Origin: Lineus longissimus
Taxonomy: Eukaryota; Nemertea; Pilidiophora; Heteronemertea; Lineidae
Reading direction: 5' to 3'
Length of the DNA stretch: 64,000 bases
NCBI RefSeq assembly: GCF_910592395.1
Contig: NC_088313.1
Span: 5,644,501-5,708,500, forward strand
A program made the position numbers and the translations under genes. Within the stretch, counting starts at the first letter, position 1. Each line of letters opens with the position of its first letter. The notes beneath the pieces were generated by a model. The model saw nothing but the letters and a program-made list of their open reading frames with translations, was not told where the DNA came from and did no database searches. Below, piece after piece: positions 20,548 through 31,100 of the stretch.

Positions 20548-23500
20548 ATGGATTTCTATACTTATAGTAATTCGTCTTCAACTGCTGCCGGACAGCTGCC
20601 TCAAGGTATCCGCACTCTCCAACTCATTCTGACCGCTCTTTCCCAAAACACCGTCTTGGTGCCTGTCATCCTAGGGGTCCCCGACAATATCCTATCAATG
20701 CTCGTTGCCAATAGACCACAGAACAAGAACCTCTCCCCATGTGTCTACATGGCAGGCATGGCAGTTGTTGATACCATTTTTCTCCTCGAGGTGGCCTGGT
20801 TTTATTCTACATTTTATGTTGGAGTTCTGGATGGTGTTATTGTTTCCTTTAAGCAGGCGGAGACTCTTTACCAGTAGGTATATTGCTTTCTTTTTGTTTT
20901 CATATATGATCAACTTCGACTCCAGAACTGAATGGCATTCCCATAAGCAATGGCGTCATCTGAATATTTCAAATATGAGATTATAATTTTTTTAGATATG
21001 GGCAGTAATCCATAGACAGTTTTGTGACAGTCATGAGAAGGAGTAGACAAGAAAACGTGCAGTTTGACCACATTTTCAGTCAAGATATAATGAGAGCGAA
21101 TGTATTTCTTGCGGCGTTCAATCAAGACAAATGAATTCATTTTGCACCTCATCAAAGTAAAATGTAGATGAACTAATTAAACAACTATATCTACAATGTC
21201 TTACAACCGCCTTTTAAAAAAAATTCTTGCAACTCAGAGGGCACGCATATGGCCAGTCGTGTGGCCAATAATTCAGAAAACCTAGTGTCATGGAAGAAAA
21301 CCTTGTTTTCCTCTTTCAAAACTTAGTTTTATGCAAGAAAACCATGTTTTTTTCAATGAAACTAGGTAGCAGAATTAAACCGTAGGTGGGGAATAGACAA
21401 AAAACAGCTTCTTAGGCGGAACATGTCAAGGTTTTGGAGGAGTGATTTAGTGATCTCAAAACATTGCGGGTCAAGATGTAACTCTTTTAAAACGAGGTCA
21501 AGTGTTGCTAAGCATTAGTTTTGCGCTCACGACACGAGACCTTACTTACTTAACGTTGGCAAATCACGTTATTGAAATCTCCCTTTCATTCTTAGATTTC
21601 ATATATTTGTACTCTACACAAGCTCCATGCTGTCGGGTCTTTTTCTGACCGGTATGTCTTTGGATCGTCTGGTCGCCGTGACGTCACCAATGAAGGTCTC
21701 ACGTCTGTGCACGGCAGCACGCGCCAAGTCAATCGTTTTAGTGACGTCAGTCGTTATCACTGCAGTCAATGTTCATCTTTTTTATGTAATGGAATACGTC
21801 TTTGACGCCAAAACAGGTAAATAAAGAGTTTCAAAATCTTGATGTGTTTTCTACTGAGCTTTATACCTGACATATAACTTGAAACAGAATGGTTGCAGCA
21901 ATGAAGCATCGAAATCATAATCTATAAATGTTACGCTGCGTCTCGTTTTCGCTGCAGCGGGTGTGGGGACGCAACCATAAACGCTTGGTTAAAAAGTTGG
22001 TACAAAATATGGAGGCAAAAGTAGTTTTTAACAAGAGGCCCAAGGGCCTGGCGCTCAGCTGGATGACCTAATAACATAGGACTGAGGGTGTAAAGTAGTA
22101 AATATCAGCTTTATACTACTGTTTGAAGGTCAAGAGAACACGTTATACCACTAAGATTTCCAATGCAGAGCTGCCAGCTGGATGAAATATGATTGAACTA
22201 ATCAGCCATGGTATGCAAATATTACAGGAGGCAACGGAAGATATCCCTAGTTCAGTATGTTGTATCGGTAGCTTTACAGAAAAGAAGTGTCAGAGAGGAT
22301 GAGACTTCTCCATGGACAACTGTGGTATGTCCAGGCTTGGTTGTACAGCACAAGGATACAAAATGCTGTCTGTAATTGAGAGGTATCCTGATTTAACAGA
22401 GGTCAAAATAAATAGAAATGACCAGTTTGGGACTAACACCACTGTCTTTTTTTTGATAAGGTAGAGATTACAGGAGTCAACAAAATTAATTTTATTGAGA
22501 GAAATTGACCTGTCCTGCAGGTGATTGGAATTTACAATACAAAGGGTCGTTTTCATATTTGAAAATCCCTTCATAATCAAGGGCTACCTCTGACTAAAAC
22601 AGCATCCATGAACAATAGACCACCAATTTGACCCCAGCTCCTAACTGCGGGAAAACCCAAGTCCAGCAACCAAAAGTACCAAAAATACATTTTTGTTTAC
22701 ATTTGAACTGCACACATGCGTTTGTTTACAATTTCCCGCGAAATCTCGAAAATCAGGTGACCTGCAATCATGGATTGAAAATAACATTTATCTGGGTTCA
22801 GCAGGTCAGCAGGTATACCGGCTGTTCCAATCATCCCCCTACAGCCAGCTGTTCAAAAGGTAATGTTATTCACCCCACAGGGAGTGCAGGTAATTGATTA
22901 AGCCCCTGCATAACTTAACAGCAATGGCTTGGCTTCTGTGAGTGGTAAGGAGAATTGACAGTGTCCGATTAAAAATCCCTCATTTCTGCTCCGCTGAAGT
23001 AAATTTTTGAATAAAACCAAGACGTTGCATCAGGGTAAGGTGTCACCACCATTCATGCAAAATTTCAAGGCGATCCAACGCCTCTAAGTGTGACTTTATT
23101 CGTCCCCCTTCTAATATTATTATATAGAAGATTTAGACCAGCGATGACGTCATTTCTGGTGATTCCCTACGTTGTCCAATGAACGCTTTTTAAAGTGTGC
23201 CATTTGGCATGCATTAGCATGCAATGTATTTTATCAGCGCTGACAATTGCCGAACAGAATGCCGTAGCTCCGTCAATTTGCAATCAATTTTTATGGGAGT
23301 AACATTATTGTGTTGCTTAAAACGCCTACTTTTTACTCATGTAAGAATCGTAGTACTAAAAACTAATATGCAAACAGAATCATGCCGATTCACTGCACAT
23401 ACTGTGGGAATTCTCCACTTCAAAATACATCGCGAACAGAGCGTGCACTTCCGATATCGTTTTCACAGAATTGTGGCCAAATTTTCAAGAACTAATTTCT

Positions 23501-24857
23501 GAAAGTATTCCCTTAAGACCTTATGACTACCCACTGAAAGGAACTAGTGATAATATCGCCTACTTGACTACTTTTTAGCAGAAAATTGGTTACTTTTTGC
23601 AAAATCAATCTTCCATCTTTACACTCAATACACTGGTCACAGTGGCTATGCTGAAATATAGCCTGGTTCCCTGGCCAATTCAATGCGCAGAATACAACTG
23701 CGCAACTATACGTCATAACCCGGGCTTTTGAATCGTCAAAAAATCTGTCAAATGTGCCTGTAGCGCCAACTGGCGGTGAAAACTAAACTAATTCCATTAC
23801 AAGTCAAAATGAAAAATTATTAAAAAATATTCGGCCAGATTTGAAAACAATATTTCCTCTGTGGCCCGAGGTATAAAGGAAAGAAGTTTAAACTTCCCGA
23901 TGACCTCATTCGCCGAATGTAGGTCGGATCGCGCTGATTTTTGGTTTCTGAGTTCCCCTTGGGCTACTCCTAATTTAGCAGCGTCAACAAAGTGCCTAGG
24001 TCTTACGGTTACAAAATGCCCAAAATTGACATGGAAGGATGGCAGGAAGGACGGACACCATTCCCTTAGTAATATTACCAGCTTCGCTGACTTTGTCAGC
24101 TGAGCTAAAAAAACCATCTTTATGTTTTATTTGAGGTGTTTTAGGAGAGAAATCGGGTACTAAAGCTCCCCTCTCGCCAAAACAGAGGTGAGGTACGTCG
24201 GTTTTGGCCTGCATTTTAGCATGTTACTCGATCCTCGCATGGTGAGACAACCGATGTCTCTTGTTTAAGGTCACTCCCCTTAACCATGGGATGTTGCAAA
24301 TGCTATGAGATGGTAATTTCCATATTTGCACCATACCTGTGTGTTTTTTCGATTTTTGCTACTTTCTTTCAGGAACCCGCGTCATCAACATAGTTCACGA
24401 AAACAAGACATTCGAAAGGTTTTCTTATTATTTCAACATACTGTTTGGGACAGTTGTACCTTTTCTCACAATATTTGGTAGCAACGTCATTATCATTATC
24501 ACACTTAACCGGGCTGCAAGTCAAAGAAGGAAGATGCTTGAAAATAGTCAACAAGATAAATTCCAAAAGGGAACACAGCACTTAACGGTCATGTTGATAT
24601 TGGTAAGCGTTGCTTATATCGTGACTTCACTTCCCTACCGAACTTATATCCCGATTTTGAAACTTGCAGGGTTTTATGCAATGAGATCAAATTACCTTCG
24701 GTTGAGTTATGTCGTTGGTGCATCTGCTACACTGAATCTATGGTTTTGTAATTATGGGGTAAATTTTTACCTCTACATTTGTGGCGGCGGGAGGCGTTAT
24801 CGCAAAGATACTGCAGAGGTCCTAAAGCAGTGCTTAAACTATCCATGGAGACACTAG
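20548..24857 (+). CDS. GPCR paralog D, three exons, 2.1 kb insertion in intron 2
   Basis: Exons 20548-20873, 21596-21816 and 24373-24857 encode 343 aa. Exons 2 and 3 are almost identical to C. Exon 1 differs in TM1: GVPDNILSM replaces GVPGNFLSI, changing the Gly next to the conserved TM1 Asn, and SQNTVL replaces SQYTVL; TM2 has YMAGMAVVD. Intron 2 is enlarged by a transposon-like insertion at 22031-24106 but keeps both splice sites. The 3' flank diverges from the other copies within 10 bp of the stop, and the AATAAA of A-C is absent, which suggests that D marks the original right edge of the array. Confidence 0.82.
22031..24106. mobile_element. Insertion in intron 2 of GPCR D (ACAAGAGGCCC repeat family)
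   Basis: Absent from the same intron position in copy C. It begins ACAAGAGGCCCAAGGGCC, a start I recall from abundant dispersed repeats of marine invertebrates, and ends GTCAGCTGAGCT. GCTCAGCTG near the left end and CAGCTGAGC at the right end are inverted copies. No transposase was recognised inside 2.1 kb, so it is nonautonomous; its superfamily is unresolved. Confidence 0.6.
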
Positions 24858-25350
24858 CTATGTTTTAAAAGCGTCTTTAACCGTAACAAAGACAACGATG
24901 AGATATTTGAAACAGTGTGGGAGGAAACAGACAGCTCAGCATTTGAGGTATTCTGGGAGGTGACCTAATATTCATAAATCGATTCTTCAATCCGTCAATC
25001 AAAACGGAGTTGACCCACGGAAATGCTCGCGATTTAACAAATTTAATACTTGTTACTATTTGATGCATGTACCGTAAAGTGCAGTTGATTATTATAAATG
25101 CAACTTTGCTAAAACTATATTGTATATACGTAGGCCTATATACATCACTACACAAGGACAGTGTTGAAATCTATTCGGTAGGTTGCGCAATTTGAAAATT
25201 TATAATTCTATAACGCATTTGAATTTTTTACGCACGTCATATTGGCCTTCAAAGACTACGTCGTATGAAACCGAAGTTACCCTTTTACTGCATAAACGAG
25301 TTTAAGCTTACCTAAGCTTTCAACTCTATCCAGAGCCTTCATCAGAGTGT
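24858..25350. other. 3' flank of the GPCR array
   Basis: A diverged version of the 3'UTR of copies A-C can be followed to about 24960 (GACAGCTCAGCAT); beyond that the sequence is unique and AT-rich with no gene. Confidence 0.4.
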
Positions 25351-25354
25351 GACG

Positions 25355-25837
25355 TCACTTCTCTTTCGGACATGCCTTACGCATGCCCGAAAGTAGATTG
25401 TCCCAGATTTCCGGAAGATCCCTGTCGAGAGTCCTTACGCCACGTTTAAACCAGTCAGGATCCTGATCCAATATTATTTTTCGCATTGTCCAGTGCTCAG
25501 CAAAGGACTTAATTTTACGGTGACTCTGCGGAAAGTTCCGGTTCAGGAAATCATCGTGGCTGCTGAATGTGCGAGCCGTTCTTTGAGTGTCAGTGACAAT
25601 AATGAGCTTAGGTAGCGTGTTCCTTCTGAGATGAAACGCTCCCAATCGCGGAAAATTGAACGGTAACACGGAACACCACGTCAAAATCTCAAAGCATTTT
25701 TGTGAAGCGACAAGGTTCCTGGTGACTATTTGCAACTGAGTAAAGGTCGTGTTAGCATGGCCAGGCCTCAACGCATCACCGTGATGTTTGTAACCTACAA
25801 CAGAAGAGTTCTGTTTTTCTGCACAGAACCTGGCCAA
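25355..25837 (-). pseudogene. C-terminal fragment of a retroelement with GIY-YIG-like tail
   Basis: The 160 aa frame resembles the C-terminal region of RT proteins with a GIY-YIG-type nuclease (Penelope-like and related elements): TDTQRTARTFSSHDDFL, then WTMRKIILDQDPDWFKRGVR, then LPEIWDNLL. Between KRGVR and LDRDL about a dozen residues expected in the family (an EAI...KPSLN segment) are missing. The stop is followed by a segment whose plus-strand copy contains CTTCATCAGAGTGTG, that is CTGATGAAGG on the element strand, as often found after such ORFs. No RT domain is next to it, so this is a 5'-truncated relic. Confidence 0.4.
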
Positions 25838-26343
25838 GGGACTCTAAACTTGCTTCGCAAAAACGTCTCCACAACAAAACCTACTGAACAGAATCGGTCG
25901 ATCTTGGTATCATTCTTCTTCCAGAAAGATTCCCAATCCACTGGTATCAATGGTTTTAACCCCCTGGTAGTGGAAGTATCCGGTTAGGTTTTTTCTGGAA
26001 CACCCTGCACCCTTTAACTTAGAATAATTCAAAAAGCATCGTACCTATAACTTTGATATTTTACAGGTGGTAATTATATTTGAAAACTGCACCTCAAATT
26101 GCAGGCCCGTAGCTATGGTAGTAGGTATAAAATAGCATGAGTTCCAAAACAAATTCTCAAATCATGTTTTGCCGGACATGGATGTACGTGGACGCACCTT
26201 TCAGACGGGGACACGCCGTTGCGTCTAGACGCATGGCACCTGTCAATCAAGTGCCGTGTGTCAAAATATTTGTCAACATTGACCCTGGGCTGGTCAGGAC
26301 AAGACCCTGCTCATTTTGGATTTGATGCCTTTCTGTGGATGCT

Positions 26344-26550
26344 GAAGCCGACAACGCTGTCATTGAGGCCTGTTTCAGTGAAAAAGGCTGGGGAACAAGG
26401 AGAATCGTTCGTGAATTTCCTTGTAAAGGATGAAATATTTCTTCGGTGCATTTCCTCATCAAAAGAATTAAAGAGACTGGATTAATAAAAAGAAAGCCAG
26501 GGAGTGGTAGGAAGCGCACTGTAACGACAGATGAAAACAAGAGTTATGAA
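26344..26550 (+). pseudogene. mariner/IS630-type transposase HTH fragment
   Basis: A plus-strand frame with one TGA reads NAVIEACFSEKGWGTRRIVREFP, stop, then LIKRIKETGLIKRKPGSGRK, matching the paired helix-turn-helix region of mariner-like transposases that ends in the GRPR-like AT-hook. No DDE/D catalytic part follows. The TTTTTTCTGGGCCACCC at about 26570 and a similar TTTTTTCTGGAACACCC at about 25990 look like mariner ends but are in the same orientation, so they probably belong to different insertions. Confidence 0.6.
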
Positions 26551-26862
26551 TAGATATGACTTCTCAGACCGTTTTTTCTGGGCCACCCGATATAGTTTTA
26601 TGAAAAATATCATCAACAGACTATACGACTTTAAAGGAAAACTAGCTGCAATTTAGAACATCCTAACAACCTATGTCCAGCTTCTTGCTGTGCAGGCATC
26701 TGAATGTTGTAAACGAGTAGGTGCATGTGTATAGAAACCATGTAACCTTATAAAGGACAATATAATTTGCGACAAAGCTCAACTTTTTTTTCTTATGATA
26801 GTACATGTACAGTGATTGAGACGTTTTTTTCCCGACACATCTTTGATAGATTTATTTTTTAT

Positions 26863-27846
26863 TCATTTTTTATATTTGCAGCTAAGCATCCTCAAAACCT
26901 CCTCGCGATAGAAAGGCAAGGTACTTCCGTAGATAATAAAGTTAATGCAATAGTTTAACATGCCGAACTGTATCAAAATCTTTCCCAGATTGTAAAGAAA
27001 CGTGGTGCGGTCCTCAGAGCGGCTATTAAACATATATGAAGCCACTGTCGAGTAGGGCAGTAGGAGAGTCACATAGAGAGTAGAGACTAGCATTAGGGAT
27101 ACAAGTACTCTACCCTCACTCATATGTTTATTCTTGTTAGCTCGCCCAACGTCCTTGTTTCTAGATCTTTTTATCAGTGCCGCAATTATAACACTATTTG
27201 CAAGAAATATAAACACGCATGGAATATAATTGTAGAGAGATACATCAAATTGGTATAGAATCCCTGCCGCATTGGTTCCTATTGACAGGTAGAAACACAA
27301 CTTAGGGCTTGTAGGTGTGACGTCTAAAAGAAATAAGCGATGTACAGACATCAACAACATCACCGAGCAAACGGAGCAAATGACATAAGTTCTTGTGGTG
27401 GTTGTGATATCATTGCGCTTTAGAGGAAATACAACAACGTAAGCTCTCTCCACGGAAAATGAGACTATGAGCCATGCCGAAAGTGTCATGAATAACTGTT
27501 GAAAGAAACCAACAAGCTTGCACGTAATGGAGCTGAAATTCATAAGATTGACGGACACTGACCCGTCTGTGAGGTACCCCAATCCGAAATTGATCCACTC
27601 GACCACCCCTCGTACTATTATTACTCCAGTATCGGAGAATGCTAGGCAGCTGAGATACTGAACACACGCATCTGCTCGTTTTCTTGACCGGAAAAAGACG
27701 ACGAAGGATCCGACGTTTCCAAATATGCCGATCGCGAGAACCACTGACATAACGTAACTGTTGATAAAACCGATGGCCTGCTCGACCATCAAGACCAATG
27801 GGAGATCAGTAGCGTGGATTTCCGTGAACGCCTGCATTCTGACCAA
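26863..27846 (-). CDS. Class A GPCR (peptide-receptor-like), single coding exon
   Basis: 327 aa, uninterrupted. TM1 has GIFGN, TM2 CLAFSDTG, TM3 starts at the disulfide Cys (CKLVGFF) and ends in SVERAYVV, loop 2 has the partner Cys (PKLCFYL), TM6 ends in LLPYSTV, and TM7 has NYCINFIIY followed by LPFYREE. DRY is ERA and NPxxY is NFIIY, as in many invertebrate peptide receptors. It has the normal disulfide that the nearby four-copy array lacks, has no introns in the coding region, and lies in the opposite direction, so it is a separate family member rather than a fifth array copy. Ligand unknown. The length is complete for a short-tailed receptor; the upstream ATG (MVRMQAF) or the ATG four codons on could be used. 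Confidence 0.85.
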   Translation of the reverse strand: MVRMQAFTEIHATDLPLVLMVEQAIGFINSYVMSVVLAIGIFGNVGSFVVFFRSRKRADACVQYLSCLAFSDTGVIIVRGVVEWINFGLGYLTDGSVSVNLMNFSSITCKLVGFFQQLFMTLSAWLIVSFSVERAYVVVFPLKRNDITTTTRTYVICSVCSVMLLMSVHRLFLLDVTPTSPKLCFYLSIGTNAAGILYQFDVSLYNYIPCVFIFLANSVIIAALIKRSRNKDVGRANKNKHMSEGRVLVSLMLVSTLYVTLLLPYSTVASYMFNSRSEDRTTFLYNLGKILIQFGMLNYCINFIIYGSTLPFYREEVLRMLSCKYKK

Positions 27847-27894
27847 TCAATGTATCGCCGTAGGTAGAACTAGAATTTGCAAAAATTGTCAATC

Positions 27895-27910
27895 GGGGGG
27901 GGGGGGGGGG
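27895..27910 (+). repeat. Poly-G run
   Basis: Sixteen consecutive G just upstream of the minus-strand GPCR start. Similar mononucleotide runs occur at 8692-8705 (14 G), 40053-40067 (15 C), 40104-40121 (18 G) and 60573-60587 (15 C). Lengths may be unreliable in assembly. Confidence 0.9.
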
Positions 27911-28145
27911 AAATTCACAATTTACTAAGGAATGCAAGATTTTAAAAGTTCTTAGCGCCAATGTATGATGACGTTTTAGGCATGTGAGGGATTCGTGTGA
28001 CTGTTAGGCCAACACGACGCAGTTGCTCGCTTAATATCATTAACTTGCACAGTAACATGAGACGATCATCCCTTCGATCGAAAAAGATACCGTTGAAATA
28101 TATTAATCGAAATTCCACAATTATCGTGTGATGAACTGACATCAA

Positions 28146-31100
28146 AGGATCACAGGTGGCTTGGGCGGGGCCTCAGCGAATTGACGAAACGAAATGGACT
28201 GAAATGGCTGGGACGTCAGACTCTCGGGGCAGTTGATGATGTGACTTATCCGAACGCGACCAACAGATAATAGATATTCACACATCTATTTGTGAGCAGG
28301 CCAATCAAAGAATTCGTCTATTTGTTGAATGACTTTGCAATGTTATACATTCTTTGTGGTGGTGTAGTGCTTTGTTGTGATTATTGGTACGACTCTTTTG
28401 GATTTTTAAAATCCTGTACATGTGGAGTGGCCAACCCGTTCATCAGGGTGACCAGTGTAGGGCAACTGCGATGGGAAATGGAGATTTATGCAAGGCTGAA
28501 TTCTTCAACTCCACTCTGTGATGAATGCCCTGAAGTCAGCCTCATCACCTACCACGTTCGGTTGAACATTCCCGCGCGTGGCCCAGATTTTAATCGATCC
28601 CGGCCTGTATACTTTTTTTGCATTAAAAACTCCCAAACAGTTCCAGTCCAATCCGTTCCGCAAATTCGAAAAGGCCAACTGCGTTTCATATTACTGGAGG
28701 CGAGATTGATTGAATGCAGGTGGTGCAATCAAATGATGCAAAACCCAGCGTCCAGCGTCCAGCGTCCAGAGTCCAAAATCTGAGTCCAGCTTTTACCAAC
28801 TACATGTACCATGTAACACCGCCGGGTACGCAAATACGACGAGCAAGATTAATGCAATCCTGAAAATGCCTGATGTGTTTTCTCCGTCAATTTCTATCGC
28901 CAGGAAGAGTCCAACGGCATTTCATCATAAACCAAGAGTGTCTGATTTGTGATGTTCACACGAACAGGCTATTTCCGATGTCAAATCAGTCATTTCTAAA
29001 ATACATCCGCTGTTGAACCGCGAACATGGTATTTTGAGACATCAAAAGGCGATTGATACCATCAACTACATGTATTTGTATCACTACTAATAATTCGTTT
29101 CAATGAGGAACACTATTAATTTACATTTCAACATTTCTGTTTTCTATTGAGTCGATTCTTGTGCATAGTGGTTTCCTTGTCTCAAGTCACGACTGCTCGA
29201 ACTGATTTTCTGCCAGGGGAAAAGCCTAAACTAATCAAAGCAAGCCCGTTGGCTTCGAGGGTCGCAGCTAGTGAGGCTGGTGATGGTTAAGGAGAAATAA
29301 AAGGGGTAAAACACGAACTAAAACTCACCAAGGCAAAAATTCGATCACGAGGTTAAAAATGGGGAAGAGGAATCCCCAACAATGCAATGCGCAGCGTGTT
29401 AGTACTTATCACCGTACGAAAAAAAATTCATGCTCTAGATTTCTGCCCTAAGGCTTATACACGGTCACAAGGTACACTGTAATAAATAAGAAAATGTCAA
29501 AAAGCCTCTAAGATTTCCAATAGAAATACTTAAAATGTCTCTCAAACTGAGTTATTCGCATCAACACTAGACATTGTGAGGTTTTAGAATCAATGTCAGA
29601 CCAGTCCGTGTATAATTTCATTTGCTCATTTAGACATGTAGGCCTCCTCAACAAAAGTGAAAAACGAAACGGATAGGCTATGCGTCAAAAGCCATAATAT
29701 GGATACCTGCTGACCAACTGATGACGTAGTATAAACATCATAAACCATGTGAGAGCCATGTGATGTATGCTGCTGCTACCCCTTACAACAATTTCCCTCA
29801 TGGCCCAGTCCAGCCTCTATTTAAATATTAAAGTCATGAGTGCACAGCAATTTACGTCTCTGCCATGTTGGTTTCGTCGTGCACCGCGCGAGTCGAAGGG
29901 TACACGTCAAGGAGGATACCGCGGTGACGTCACGGCTTTTCCAAGAAGGCGCTGCATATTGTAAACAAACTCGATCCACGGCCAAGGGAAAATCAAGTCA
30001 TCAAAAAAGTTAGATTTTTCGCATCAAATCAGAGTTATTAGTACTTTTCTGCTATGAAATAAGCCTTCAGACAATAAGCTATCATTTGAATAATGAAAAG
30101 TGCTGTTTTGATGGGGAAAAATAGGGTTTTTTAAACCAAATAGCCGGGCACCGATCTTCCAAAATTAGCGATGGTTTCAAAACAGTCTCCCAGATATGGG
30201 GCAATCTCTTCATTATCATAATGGGATTTGGAGGCATGTTTACAGATTTTACAAGTTCGAGACCTGTAATTCCTAAAACTCGCATAGATCCCAATAGATC
30301 CCCTCTATTTGTCGAGTTAGCGCCCCTGTAAGATCATGCATTTTCGGACACTAGAACGAAATCTTCCTGCGGATATCGCGGTTTCGGTGATGATTTAAGA
30401 GGAAATTGACTGTTCTTAGAGTTGTATGGGACAGAAATGAGTTCATACTTCATGAATACATGAATATATTATGATATGGGCGGGCTTCTAAGTCAAAACA
30501 ATAACAAACTCAACTGCATCTCTACTGTATATTGCGTAGTGCATTGCCTAGTGTATTTCGTAGTGTATTTTAGCGGAGACATTATTTCCGCACTTTGGCC
30601 ACGCCAAATGTCTTTTTTATTCGTGGAAGTTAATCTGCTCTGTAAATTTTATTTTACACAGGAAGAATCCATACTAGGTATTGCAATATTTCATGTCTAT
30701 TGGTGTTTTTGTGTACAGGAGCGCACCAGACAGTGAGACGTACACTTGGGTACACGTCGGCATGGTCAGTAAACACCACAATGTTTGCCATGGCAACGTT
30801 ATTAGTCTATGTAACGTAATGAGACCAGCATATGACCAGCTGGGAGATTCCTTCAAAATGAGGGGGGTTTGTTTCCAGTAAAAAAACCCAACTTTCCACT
30901 GCGGGAAGGGAGGGGGCACCCAGGAAAAGGGGGCATGGCGTAATACATGTAATATTAGGCGTCAGGTTGCATGCATGATAAAATGGTGGTAAGTACCGGC
31001 GGTGAAGTGCCGACCGCTTAGCACAAGATGTGGGTACCAACTGGAGACTCCGCTGTCAGTGAGCTGATCGCGCCGAGGCTGTCTCCGAGATGCTGTGTTG

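Noticed and set aside
25985-26600. Complete mariner element between the two TTTTTTCTGG ends
   Set aside because: The two ends are in the same orientation rather than inverted and the catalytic domain is absent.
28292-28783. 163-codon ORF
   Set aside because: Begins at a non-ATG codon, ends in a tandem GCGTCCA repeat, and has no recognisable domain.
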